In this document: positions 31,137-39,368 of the stretch, one piece after another
Position numbering within the stretch: the stretch's first letter is position 1
How the letters are laid out: every line of letters starts with the position of its first letter
NCBI RefSeq assembly: GCF_019052805.1
Contig: NZ_JAHQRJ010000001.1
Span: 248,001-312,000 of the forward strand
Length of the DNA: 64,000 nt
Direction of reading: 5' to 3'
Origin: Noviherbaspirillum sp. L7-7A
Lineage (GTDB): Bacteria > Pseudomonadota > Gammaproteobacteria > Burkholderiales > Burkholderiaceae_D
The notes under the pieces: model-generated
What the model saw: the letters and a program-made list of their open reading frames with translations, nothing else
What the model was told of the DNA's origin: nothing
The model's database searches: none
Made by a program: the position numbers and the translations under genes

Positions 31137-32298
31137 AGCTGCTTATCTACCTGCATTCGCTCGAATCCGGAGGGGCCGAACGTGTAGCGGCCAATCTGGC
31201 GAATCACTGGGCCAGGAAAGGCTGGGAAGTGACAATCGTCACGGTCGAAACCACTGAGCGTGACTTCTACGAACTGCACCCCGGGTACGCCGCATCGGTT
31301 TTGGCCTGAGCGGCGACAGCCGGGGCATTCTGGAGGGAGCATTCCGCAACGCGGCACGCATCCGCCGCCTGCGCGCCGTGATCCGGGAAATCCGGCCCGA
31401 CGCAGCGCTGGCGATGATGACCAACGCCAACGTGATTCTTGCGCTGGCCTGCCGCGGCCTGCCGCGCTTCTGCGCAGTCGGATCGGAACACATCTATCCA
31501 GCCCAGGTGTCGGTAGGGCGGGTCTGGGAGGTGCTGCGCCGCATCCATTACCGCGGACTGCATGCAGTGGCGGCCCTGACGCCCGAATGCAGGGAATGGA
31601 TCATGCGCAACACATCGGCGAAGCAGGCGCCGGTCATACCCAATGCTGCCGGCTGGCCGCTGCCGTTGCAGGAGCCGGTGCTGCCGCCGGACTCGCTGTG
31701 CAGGCGGGGGCGCCGCATTCTGCTCGGCGTGGGCCGGCTGTCCTACCAGAAGAATTTCCCGCTGCTGATCGATGTATTCGCACGGCTTGCACCATCCCAT
31801 CCCGATTGGGATCTGGTGATACTTGGCGCCGGTCCGGACCACGAGGCACTGCGCGGCCAGGCTGCAGAACAGGGCCTGTCCGACCGAGTTTTTCTGCCCG
31901 GCGTGGTGGGCAACCTGCGCCATTGGTATGAACGCGCCGACCTGTACGTGATGAGTTCGCATTTCGAGGGTTTCCCCAACACGCTGGCCGAAGCGCTGGC
32001 CCACGGCCTGCCCGCGGTCAGCGTCGACTGCGACACCGGGCCGCGCGACATCATCCGCCATGACGTGGACGGGCTTCTGACTCCGGTTGGCGACCGCAAC
32101 GCGCTGGAGCAGGCGCTGTCTCTGGTGATGGCTGACGAAGCCCTGCGCGCGCGGCTCGGGGCGCGTGCGGTGGACGCGCGCGAACGGTTCTCGATGGAGC
32201 GCGTGGCGGGCATGTGGGAGTCGTTGTTTTCCGAGCCGCCTGGCGTCGAAAGGCCGGCCCTTTCAACTGTCGCTCCGACCCGCGACGGCACCTGCTAG
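31133..32298 (+). pseudogene. GT4 glycosyltransferase (PglH/WaaG-like) with a single-base frameshift
   Basis: The frame opens at the ATG at 31133, overlapping the flippase stop (ATGA). It reads [20 protein letters not shown], a typical GT4 N-terminus, to ...DFYELHPG, then leaves frame and stops at 31309. Protein similarity resumes in the other frame as RRIGFGLSGDSRG and continues to 32298 with GVGRLSYQKNFPLLIDVFA, LILGAGPDHEALR and SSHFEGFPNTLAEALAHGLP. Restoring one G in the GGG at 31283-31285 (CCCCGGGG) would join them into one ~388-residue enzyme ending at 32298. Either a real inactivation, a slippage-prone tract, or a sequencing error. Everything else in the gene looks intact. It would add a sugar to the repeat unit. 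Confidence 0.8.
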
Positions 32299-32313
32299 GA
32301 CAGGGCAGGGGCG

Positions 32314-33612
32314 ATGATGCAGATTAAAGCGTATGCCGGTACGGACCCCGCTCCCTACCACGCCAGCCGCGCCGCGCGCAGTTCCAGGCGCGCGCTGGTA
32401 GCGTGGGCCGGCGTGGTGCTGTCTGCGATCCTTGTGTGCATCTTCCTCAATCTGCCTGTCTATGTCCGTAGCCTGGACCAGAGCATGCAGCCCAAGCTTT
32501 TCTACTTTGCCTTCATGATCTTGCTGTTCCCGATCCTGCTGTCGCGGCTGCATGCTTTCCTGTCTTACCTGACTTCTCCGTTTGGCTTGTGGGCGCTTGC
32601 GCTGCTGGCCCTCAACCTGCTGCACCTCGCAAGCGATGCGCAAACCCTTACTGCGCGCGGCGAGGCACTGGTCGGCTTCCGGACCCAGGCAATCGCCATG
32701 GTCCTTCTTCTCGGCTTCGCCTTCACCCAAATGCGTCATAGCGGATGGGAGCGGTATTTCGTGCTGCTGGCGGTCATTGTGCCCGGCCTGGTCATTGCCG
32801 ACTTCCTCTATCCCGGCCTGCTGTATCCACCTGACACCCCGGGCGTAGTACTGGGCAGGGCATCCGGCACCTTCATTAATCCCACCATTGCCGGCGAAGC
32901 CATAATGCTGGTCTTTCTGCTGTCCTATCCGATGGTCCACAAGCGCTACCGCACCGCGCTGATACTCCTGGCGGGCATCGCGGTGCTGGTGACTTTCACC
33001 CGCGCCGCCATGATTTCCTGGCTGGTAGTCTGGGTGTTCCTGATGCTGCGCAGGCGGCTGCCAGCCCTGGGCGCGATTGCAGCCCTGGCGGTGGTGGCGC
33101 TGCCGCTGGCCATGGGCGGGCTGGAAAGCTACATCAGCAAGCGTGCCGACTTTACAAGCGCGATCGACAACATCCAGCAGCGGCTGATGTTTTTCTCCAA
33201 GGGTCGTATTGATGATGACAGCGCCAGGGAACGCGCAGCCGTGCTGCAGGCCGGCTGGGACGCGTTCATCGACAACCCGGTGACTGGCATCGGTGCCGGT
33301 GTGACCGACGCCGGCCATAGCCGTTTGTGGCCGTACGAAGTCGGCACCCATAACCAGTTGATTGCGCTGGCCGCCGAATACGGCGTGGCAGGCGTGATCA
33401 TGTGGCTGTGGCTGCTGATTCTGCTGGTGCGCGGCCGCTATTTCTCGGACCGCACGCTACAGGCCAGCGTGATCCTGCTGTTTTGCGCAATGACGTTTTT
33501 CACGCACAACATGTTCGACTTCCCGTATTGGCTGCTTACCTTTGCGCTATTGTCACAGCGCGAAAACGCGCAGGGCAGGGTGGTTGCCATGCCTGATTTC
33601 GGCACCGTTTGA
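32314..33612 (+). CDS. O-antigen ligase / Wzy-type polymerase family membrane protein
   Basis: 432 residues with about 10-12 membrane spans and the Wzy_C/WaaL family layout: a large periplasmic loop following SGTFINPTIAGEAIMLVFLL and containing the DSARERAAVLQAGWDAFIDN and NPVTGIGAGVTDAGHSR stretch, then VGTHNQLIALAAEYG with the family's conserved His. It probably polymerises the repeat unit in the periplasm. The ATG at 32314 (or 32317) lies 15 nt after the glycosyltransferase stop. Confidence 0.82.
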   Translation: MMQIKAYAGTDPAPYHASRAARSSRRALVAWAGVVLSAILVCIFLNLPVYVRSLDQSMQPKLFYFAFMILLFPILLSRLHAFLSYLTSPFGLWALALLALNLLHLASDAQTLTARGEALVGFRTQAIAMVLLLGFAFTQMRHSGWERYFVLLAVIVPGLVIADFLYPGLLYPPDTPGVVLGRASGTFINPTIAGEAIMLVFLLSYPMVHKRYRTALILLAGIAVLVTFTRAAMISWLVVWVFLMLRRRLPALGAIAALAVVALPLAMGGLESYISKRADFTSAIDNIQQRLMFFSKGRIDDDSARERAAVLQAGWDAFIDNPVTGIGAGVTDAGHSRLWPYEVGTHNQLIALAAEYGVAGVIMWLWLLILLVRGRYFSDRTLQASVILLFCAMTFFTHNMFDFPYWLLTFALLSQRENAQGRVVAMPDFGTV

Positions 33613-34601
33613 TAGCATCAGACAAGATCTTGTCCGCTTTTGTCATCTCACTCGATTTCGAACTGTTCTGGGGTGTCGCCGACACCGCGGAACTCAAGGC
33701 TTACGGCCCCAATGTGGAAGGCGAATGGGAGGCGGTGCCGGCCATGCTGGCGCTATTTCGCCGCTATCAGGTTCGCGCTACCTGGGCCACGGTGGGCATG
33801 GCCATGTGCCGTGACTACCGCCAATGGGAGTCGCTGCGTCCGGCCGTGATGCCGGCCTACCGCAATCCACGGTTATCGGCTTATCACCATGCCGATATGG
33901 CCCGGGCCCATCCAAAGCTGTTTTTCGCGCGGCCTCTGGTTGAGCAGGTACTCGAAACACCGGGCCAGGAACTGGCCAGCCATACGTACAGCCATTATCT
34001 CTGCGGCGAGGAAGGCGCCTCGCGCGAGCAATTCTGCGCCGACATGGCTTGCGCGGTGCACATTGCCGCAGACCTGGGCGCCGGGCTGCACAGCTTGGTC
34101 CTGCCGCGCAACCAGGTACGCGCTTCCTATCTGAATGCGCTACCGGCGCTGGGAATACGCGTGTTCCGGGGCAACGCCGACCACTGGCTGTACCGCAATG
34201 GTCATGCTGCGCCAGGCGGCCTGGCCGGCCGCGTCGCGCGGCTGGCCGATGCCTGGCTGCCGATGCGTTCAGCCACGGTGCGCTCAGCCAAGCTGGAGAA
34301 CGGCCTGGTCGACGTGCCTGCCAGCCTTTTCCTGAGACCATGGTCGCGCCGGCTGGCGCGGCTGGAACCGTTGCGCATGCACCGACTGCGCACCGCCATG
34401 ACTGAGGTGGCGCGGCGCGATGGCATCTTTCACCTGTGGTGGCATCCGCATAACTTCGGAATCAACCGGGAGGAAAACCTGCAGGTGCTGGAGAACGTGC
34501 TGCAGCATTACGCAATGCTTCGCGACGGTATAGGCATGCAGTCGGTGACCATGCGCGACTTTGAGCAATCGCAGGACAAGCCGGCATTCCAGCATCCATG
34601 A
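33609..34601 (+). CDS. Polysaccharide deacetylase (NodB-like) family protein
   Basis: 330 residues. NodB-fold metal-site motifs are SLDFELFWG near residue 14 (the first Asp) and ELASHTYSHYLC near 124 (H-S-x-x-H). VLPRNQVRASYLNALPALGI and a C-terminal FHLWWHPHNFG fit an extended subgroup found in polysaccharide clusters. The likely start is the TTG at 33609, overlapping the polymerase stop (TTGA), the same arrangement as at the flippase gene; no strong ribosome site is seen. No signal peptide is evident, so it may act on a cytoplasmic lipid-linked intermediate (inference). Confidence 0.8.
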   Translation: MIASDKILSAFVISLDFELFWGVADTAELKAYGPNVEGEWEAVPAMLALFRRYQVRATWATVGMAMCRDYRQWESLRPAVMPAYRNPRLSAYHHADMARAHPKLFFARPLVEQVLETPGQELASHTYSHYLCGEEGASREQFCADMACAVHIAADLGAGLHSLVLPRNQVRASYLNALPALGIRVFRGNADHWLYRNGHAAPGGLAGRVARLADAWLPMRSATVRSAKLENGLVDVPASLFLRPWSRRLARLEPLRMHRLRTAMTEVARRDGIFHLWWHPHNFGINREENLQVLENVLQHYAMLRDGIGMQSVTMRDFEQSQDKPAFQHP

Positions 34602-34655
34602 TAGGCGAAGTCCGGTCAGGGCCTTGCCAATCCAGCGTGGAGAATAAGAAAAAAG

Positions 34656-35780
34656 ATGCCTACTGTTCTGCATATCATTACCGGCCTTGACACTGGCGGT
34701 GCCGAGACCGCGCTACTGCGCCTTATTGCAAATTCCGCAGGGGGCCAGTACCGGCACCGGGTGGTGGCCCTGACGCCTGGAGGCGCGATGCTGCCGGCGT
34801 TCCTTGCCGCCGGCATTCAGGTCACCCAGTTCGACCTGCGGCGCGCCCCGCTGTCCAGTTTCATGCGGCTGCTGCGCCTGGTGCGCGAACTGCGCCCCGA
34901 CATCGTGCAGACATGGATGTACCACGCCGACCTGGTCGGAGGCCTTGCCGCCCGGCTGTCGGGCAACCGCAAGGTCATCTGGGGAATACGCACTACCGGG
35001 ATCACGCACGGCTCGCGCGCCACCGCAGTGGTGCGAAGAATCTGCGCCTGGCTGTCGGGCTGGTTGCCACACACCATTGTCTGCGTTGCCGATGCATCGC
35101 GTCGTGCCCACGTCGACAAGGGCTATGACGGCGCACGCATGGTGGTTGTGCATAACGGTTTCAATCCCTCAAGCATGGCGGCAGCCGCAACCAGCCTGGA
35201 TCTGCGCCTGCAATGCGGCTTCGACGACAGCCATGTGGTAGTAGGCAACCTGAGCCGGTTCGACCTTGACAAGGACCTGGAAAACTTCATCCGGGCAGCT
35301 GGATTCCTGGCGCCGGCCCATCCCGAACTGCGCATCCTGATGGTGGGCTACCGCAGTGATTGCGAACGCGCACAGCTGGAGTCATGGATCGCGCGCACCG
35401 GCCATGGCAACCGCTTCGTGCTGCTGCGCGAACGCAGCGACGCGATGAACTGCCTGGCCGCGATGGATGTGTTCTGCCTGTCGTCGCGCAACGAAGGATT
35501 TCCGAATGTCGTTGGGGAGGCAATGGCGGCGGGCGTGCCGTGCGTGGTGACCGATGTTGGCGACACGGCGCTGCTGGTTGGCGACACTGGCGTCGTGGTG
35601 CCCAAGGAAAACCCGGCTGCGCTGGCCACCGGCCTGCAGCGGTTGCTGGCAATGACGCCCGATGACAGGCGCGCCCTCGGCCGTCGCGCGAGCGACCGGG
35701 TGCGCGAGCAATTCACGGTGCGCCATGCGCAGGAGCGGTTCGAACTGCTGTACGGCACCGTCATGAGAAGCGGAGTCTGA
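34656..35780 (+). CDS. GT4 family glycosyltransferase
   Basis: 374 residues. The N-terminal Rossmann half has VLHIITGLDTGGAETALLRL; the C-terminal half has VGNLSRFDLDKDLENFIRAA and the GT4 E-x7-E motif in SSRNEGFPNVVGEAMAAGVP near residue 275. It likely adds a sugar to the lipid-linked repeat unit at the cytoplasmic face. Two bases separate it from the asparagine-synthase-like gene, so they are probably cotranslated. Confidence 0.88.
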   Translation: MPTVLHIITGLDTGGAETALLRLIANSAGGQYRHRVVALTPGGAMLPAFLAAGIQVTQFDLRRAPLSSFMRLLRLVRELRPDIVQTWMYHADLVGGLAARLSGNRKVIWGIRTTGITHGSRATAVVRRICAWLSGWLPHTIVCVADASRRAHVDKGYDGARMVVVHNGFNPSSMAAAATSLDLRLQCGFDDSHVVVGNLSRFDLDKDLENFIRAAGFLAPAHPELRILMVGYRSDCERAQLESWIARTGHGNRFVLLRERSDAMNCLAAMDVFCLSSRNEGFPNVVGEAMAAGVPCVVTDVGDTALLVGDTGVVVPKENPAALATGLQRLLAMTPDDRRALGRRASDRVREQFTVRHAQERFELLYGTVMRSGV

Positions 35781-35782
35781 CC

Positions 35783-37759
35783 ATGTGTGGATTCGTCGGT
35801 TTTCTGGGAGGCGGCGGCTGGCATGATGTTGCGGCCTGCAACGCGGCCCTGGCGCGCATGACCGACGCGATGCATGCGCGCGGCCCGGACGATGCCGGCT
35901 ACTGGCTGGATGCAGCCGCCGGCATAGCGCTCGGGCACAGACGGCTGGCGATCGTCGACCTGTCGCCGGCCGGCCACCAGCCGATGCCATCGGCGAGCGG
36001 CCGCTGGACGATTGCCTTCAATGGGGAAATCTATAACCACCAGGCGTTGCGCAGGCAGCTCCTGGACAGTGGCCGTGCGCCGTCCTGGCGTGGCCAATCC
36101 GACACCGAGACGCTACTGGCGGGCTTTGAAGCCTGGGGCGTACGCGAAACTGTAGAAAAGTCGGTAGGCATGTTTGCGTTCGCTGCCTGGGATGCCACCA
36201 GCCGCAATCTCATCCTGGTGCGTGACCGGCTTGGGGAAAAGCCGCTGTATTACGGCTGGCAGGGCTGGGGCCGCGACCGGGTGTTCCTGTTTGGCTCCGA
36301 CCTGGCCGCGCTGCGCCGTCATCCCGCATTCGAAGGCGGCATCAACCGCGGCGCGCTGACCCAGCTGCTGCGCCACAACTACATCGCCGCGCCGCATGCG
36401 ATCTATGAAGGCATCTCCAAGCTGGAAGCCGGCAGCATGCTGGGAATCAGCCTGCGCGACGGCGTGCCGCGCAAATCCGTTTACTGGTCCGGCGTGGATC
36501 GTTACCGGGCAGCGCTGGCACAGCCGTTCGAGGGCAGTCCGACGGAAGCCGTCGACGCACTCGAGACGCTGCTGGGCAAGGCGGTGAAGCGGCAGATGAT
36601 GGCCGATGTGCCCCTGGGCGCATTCCTGTCGGGCGGCATCGATTCGTCGGCCGTGGTGGCGCTGATGCAGGCGCAGTCCGTGCAGCCGGTGAGGACGTTC
36701 TCCATCGGCTTCCATGAGGCGCAATACAACGAAGCCGACCATGCCAAGGCAGTCGCCGCGCATCTCGGGACCAGCCACACCGAGCTATACGTGACCGCCC
36801 AGGAAGCGTTGGCGGTGATACCCCGCCTGCCTGAAATCTACAGCGAGCCTTTTTCGGACTCGTCGCAGATCCCCACTTTTCTGGTGTCGCAGCTGGCGCG
36901 CCAGCATGTGACGGTATCGCTGTCGGGCGATGCCGGCGATGAGCTGTTTTGCGGCTACAGCCGATACAGCCTGACCCGGCGCCTGTGGAGCCGGCTGCGT
37001 GCACGCCCGCTGTCCTTGCGGCGTCTTGCCGCGCGCATGCTGACCAGCCTGTCGCCGGATACCTGGGACCGCATGGCCGGCCCGTTCATGCCAATGCTGC
37101 CGCCGTCGCTGCAACTTGCCAACGTCGGCGACAAGCTGCACAAGGGGGCGGGCGTGCTGGATAGCCGCACGATCGATGATCTCTACCTGGGGCTGACCTC
37201 GCACTGGCGCGACCCCGGCGCAATCGTGCTGCGCGGCCATGAGCCAGGCCCCTCGATGCTGGACCTGGCTTCCCGGCTTGACGGCTTCGACGACATCCAG
37301 CGCATGATGGCGATGGATCTGCTGCATTACCTCCCCGACGACATCCTGGCCAAGGTGGACCGGGCGGCGATGGGCGTGTCGCTGGAAACCCGGGTGCCCA
37401 TGCTGGACCATGAAGTGGTGGAATTCGCCATGCGCCTTCCGGACGCGATGAAGCTGCGTGCCGGCGTCACCAAGTGGGCCCTGCGCCAGGTCCTGTACCG
37501 GCATGTGCCTGCCGCACTGATAGAACGGCCGAAGATGGGCTTTGGCGTGCCGATAGGCGCCTGGCTACGCGGCCCGCTCCGCGACTGGGCCGCCGCGCTG
37601 CTGGACGAAGGACGGCTGCGGCGTGAAGGTTACTTCGAGCCGGAACCCATCGTGCGGCGCTGGCGCGAGCATCTGGGCGGCAAGCGCAACTGGCAGCATG
37701 CATTGTGGAATGTCCTGATGTTTCAGGCATGGCTGGAGCATCAGCGCCAGTCGACCTGA
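35783..37759 (+). CDS. asnB: AsnB-like glutamine amidotransferase (asparagine synthase family)
   Basis: 658 residues. The N-terminal class II glutaminase domain has the nucleophile Cys2 in MCGFVGFLGGGG, plus RLAIVDLSPAGHQPM and FNGEIYNHQALRRQL. The C-terminal ATP-pyrophosphatase-type synthase domain has the PP-loop FLSGGIDSSAVVALM near residue 285 and VSLSGDAGDELFCGYSRY. Sitting among UDP-GalNAcA and glycosyltransferase genes, it more likely amidates a uronic acid of the polymer than makes free asparagine, by analogy with WbpS-type proteins in P. aeruginosa O-antigen loci; this is inference. All key residues appear present. Confidence 0.88.
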   Translation: MCGFVGFLGGGGWHDVAACNAALARMTDAMHARGPDDAGYWLDAAAGIALGHRRLAIVDLSPAGHQPMPSASGRWTIAFNGEIYNHQALRRQLLDSGRAPSWRGQSDTETLLAGFEAWGVRETVEKSVGMFAFAAWDATSRNLILVRDRLGEKPLYYGWQGWGRDRVFLFGSDLAALRRHPAFEGGINRGALTQLLRHNYIAAPHAIYEGISKLEAGSMLGISLRDGVPRKSVYWSGVDRYRAALAQPFEGSPTEAVDALETLLGKAVKRQMMADVPLGAFLSGGIDSSAVVALMQAQSVQPVRTFSIGFHEAQYNEADHAKAVAAHLGTSHTELYVTAQEALAVIPRLPEIYSEPFSDSSQIPTFLVSQLARQHVTVSLSGDAGDELFCGYSRYSLTRRLWSRLRARPLSLRRLAARMLTSLSPDTWDRMAGPFMPMLPPSLQLANVGDKLHKGAGVLDSRTIDDLYLGLTSHWRDPGAIVLRGHEPGPSMLDLASRLDGFDDIQRMMAMDLLHYLPDDILAKVDRAAMGVSLETRVPMLDHEVVEFAMRLPDAMKLRAGVTKWALRQVLYRHVPAALIERPKMGFGVPIGAWLRGPLRDWAAALLDEGRLRREGYFEPEPIVRRWREHLGGKRNWQHALWNVLMFQAWLEHQRQST

Positions 37760-37895
37760 TTGGCAACTGAACGCTGGCACTGTATCGGCCAGCCGCAATA
37801 GGAGTCCGGCATGACTGGAGAACACACTTGCCGCGCCTTTGAAGCAGGGCGTGCCCCGGCGGCTGGAGCCTGCCGCCCGCACCGGAGAAAGCGGC

Positions 37896-39122
37896 ATGGA
37901 TAGACCCACCGTACTTTTGTCGGTCAATACCGCCTGGAATGCGTGGAACTTCCGCACCGGGCTGATTGACGCCATCATCGGCCATGGCTACCGCATGGTG
38001 GTGGCAGCGCCAGCCGACCCCTATGCCGAGCGGCTGGTTGCAGCGGGCTGTGAATTTATCGATCTGCCCATGGACAGCAACGGAACCCATCCGGGCCGCG
38101 ACCTGCGGCTGTTGATGCGATACCTGGCGCTGTTTCGCCAGCAGGCGCCGGCCGTCTACCTCGGCTACACCATCAAGCCCAATATCTATGGTTCGCTGGC
38201 GGCGCAGGTCCTGGGCATCCCGGTCATCAACAATATCGCCGGCCTGGGCGCGGCCTTCATCAGCGACAGCATGGTGACACGGGTAGCACGGCTGCTGTAC
38301 CGCACTTCGCTGCGACGCTCGGCGCGCGTGTTCTTCCAGAACCCGCAGGACAGGAGCCTGTTCCTGGAAGCGGGCCTGGCGCGGGCAGACGTGACGGATC
38401 TGCTGCCAGGCTCGGGCATTTGCCTCGCCCGCTATCAGGTGCAACCCGCTGCGTCCGGTGCGGCGTCGCCATGCTTTCTGCTCGTGGGACGCATGTTGGT
38501 GAACAAGGGCGTGGTCGAATTTGCCGAGGCGGCGCGCATCGTCAGGCGCAGCCTGCCCCAAGCGCGCTTCCAACTGCTGGGGCCGGTCAACGAGGCCAAT
38601 TCCAACCTGGTTCCAGCGCACACCATCGCGGCATGGGAGGCGGAACGCCTGGTGGAGTACCTGGGCGCGGTCGATGACGTCCGTCCGCATATTGCGGCGG
38701 CTGACTGCGTTGTGCTGCCCTCGTACCGGGAAGGCGTGCCGCGCACCTTGTTGGAGGCTGCCGCTATTGGCCGCCCCATCATCGCAACCGATGTCGCCGG
38801 CTGCGTCGATGTGGTGGAGGATGGGATCAATGGCATGCTGTGCCGGGCGCGCGACCCTGCCGACTTGGCTGACAAGATGCTGCGCATGGCCGCGCTGCCT
38901 GCCGCCGAGCGCGAGCGCATGGGCATGGCGGGGCGGCGCAAGGTGGAGCAGCAGTTTGACGAGGCCCTGGTGATCGGGAAGTACCTGGATGCGATCACCG
39001 CCGTCGCAGAGCGCTGCGAGGGCAGATTGCCGGCGCGGGCGTGGTCCGGCGGCGCGGCTGCAACGCTGGATGGGAAAGGACGCTGTCCGCACCACGGGCA
39101 CGAGCTGAAAAGGGGTGGCTAG
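37896..39122 (+). CDS. GT4 family glycosyltransferase (PglA/WbpU-like)
   Basis: 408 residues from the ATG at 37896 (MDRPTVLLSVNTAWNAWNFR), with GGAG about 9 nt upstream. GYTIKPNIYGSLAAQVLGIP and NNIAGLGAAFISDS are typical of HexNAc-transferring GT4 enzymes, VGRMLVNKGVVEFAEAARIV opens the second domain, and the E-x7-E motif is in SYREGVPRTLLEAAAIGRP near residue 280. Last rightward gene of the glycosyltransferase operon; two large hairpins follow before the convergent DUF4832 gene. Confidence 0.87.
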   Translation: MDRPTVLLSVNTAWNAWNFRTGLIDAIIGHGYRMVVAAPADPYAERLVAAGCEFIDLPMDSNGTHPGRDLRLLMRYLALFRQQAPAVYLGYTIKPNIYGSLAAQVLGIPVINNIAGLGAAFISDSMVTRVARLLYRTSLRRSARVFFQNPQDRSLFLEAGLARADVTDLLPGSGICLARYQVQPAASGAASPCFLLVGRMLVNKGVVEFAEAARIVRRSLPQARFQLLGPVNEANSNLVPAHTIAAWEAERLVEYLGAVDDVRPHIAAADCVVLPSYREGVPRTLLEAAAIGRPIIATDVAGCVDVVEDGINGMLCRARDPADLADKMLRMAALPAAERERMGMAGRRKVEQQFDEALVIGKYLDAITAVAERCEGRLPARAWSGGAAATLDGKGRCPHHGHELKRGG

Positions 39123-39198
39123 GAATGAGACGGCTAACGCGGTTGAAGCCCGGCGGCACGGGAAAAGGATGACCGTTCCCGCGGCAGCGACATGAACG

Positions 39199-39253
39199 AA
39201 AAAATGCCGGCGGATACGACCGGCGCTGTCGCGCCTTTCATATCCGCCGGCAT
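39199..39253 (-). terminator. Large hairpin with T-tract, intrinsic terminator
   Basis: Perfect 13-bp arms ATGCCGGCGGATA (39204-39216) and TATCCGCCGGCAT (39241-39253), with an inner GGCGC/GCGCC pair in the loop. On the minus strand six T follow (A-run 39199-39204), so it should stop transcripts of the leftward DUF4832 gene. It may also stop the rightward operon. Confidence 0.8.
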
Positions 39254-39304
39254 GCGGAGGGGGGCCTGCGGCTGCGCGCCCGCGAGCGGGCGGCGTGCAA
39301 CAGG

Positions 39305-39356
39305 GCCCAGGAAGCCGGCTCCTGGCTGGCAACGCAGCCAGGAGCCGGGCCTGGGC
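39305..39356. terminator. 21-bp bulged hairpin just after the DUF4832 gene
   Basis: Inner 14-bp perfect arms CCGGCTCCTGGCTG (39315-39328) / CAGCCAGGAGCCGG (39335-39348) with loop GCAACG. The outer 7-bp arms GCCCAGG / CCTGGGC (39305-39311 / 39350-39356) are offset by a small bulge. It starts 12 nt beyond the stop codon at 39369. There is no T-tract, so it may protect the 3' end or pause polymerase before the 39199-39253 terminator. Confidence 0.6.
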
Positions 39357-39368
39357 TCGCGGCCTGCC

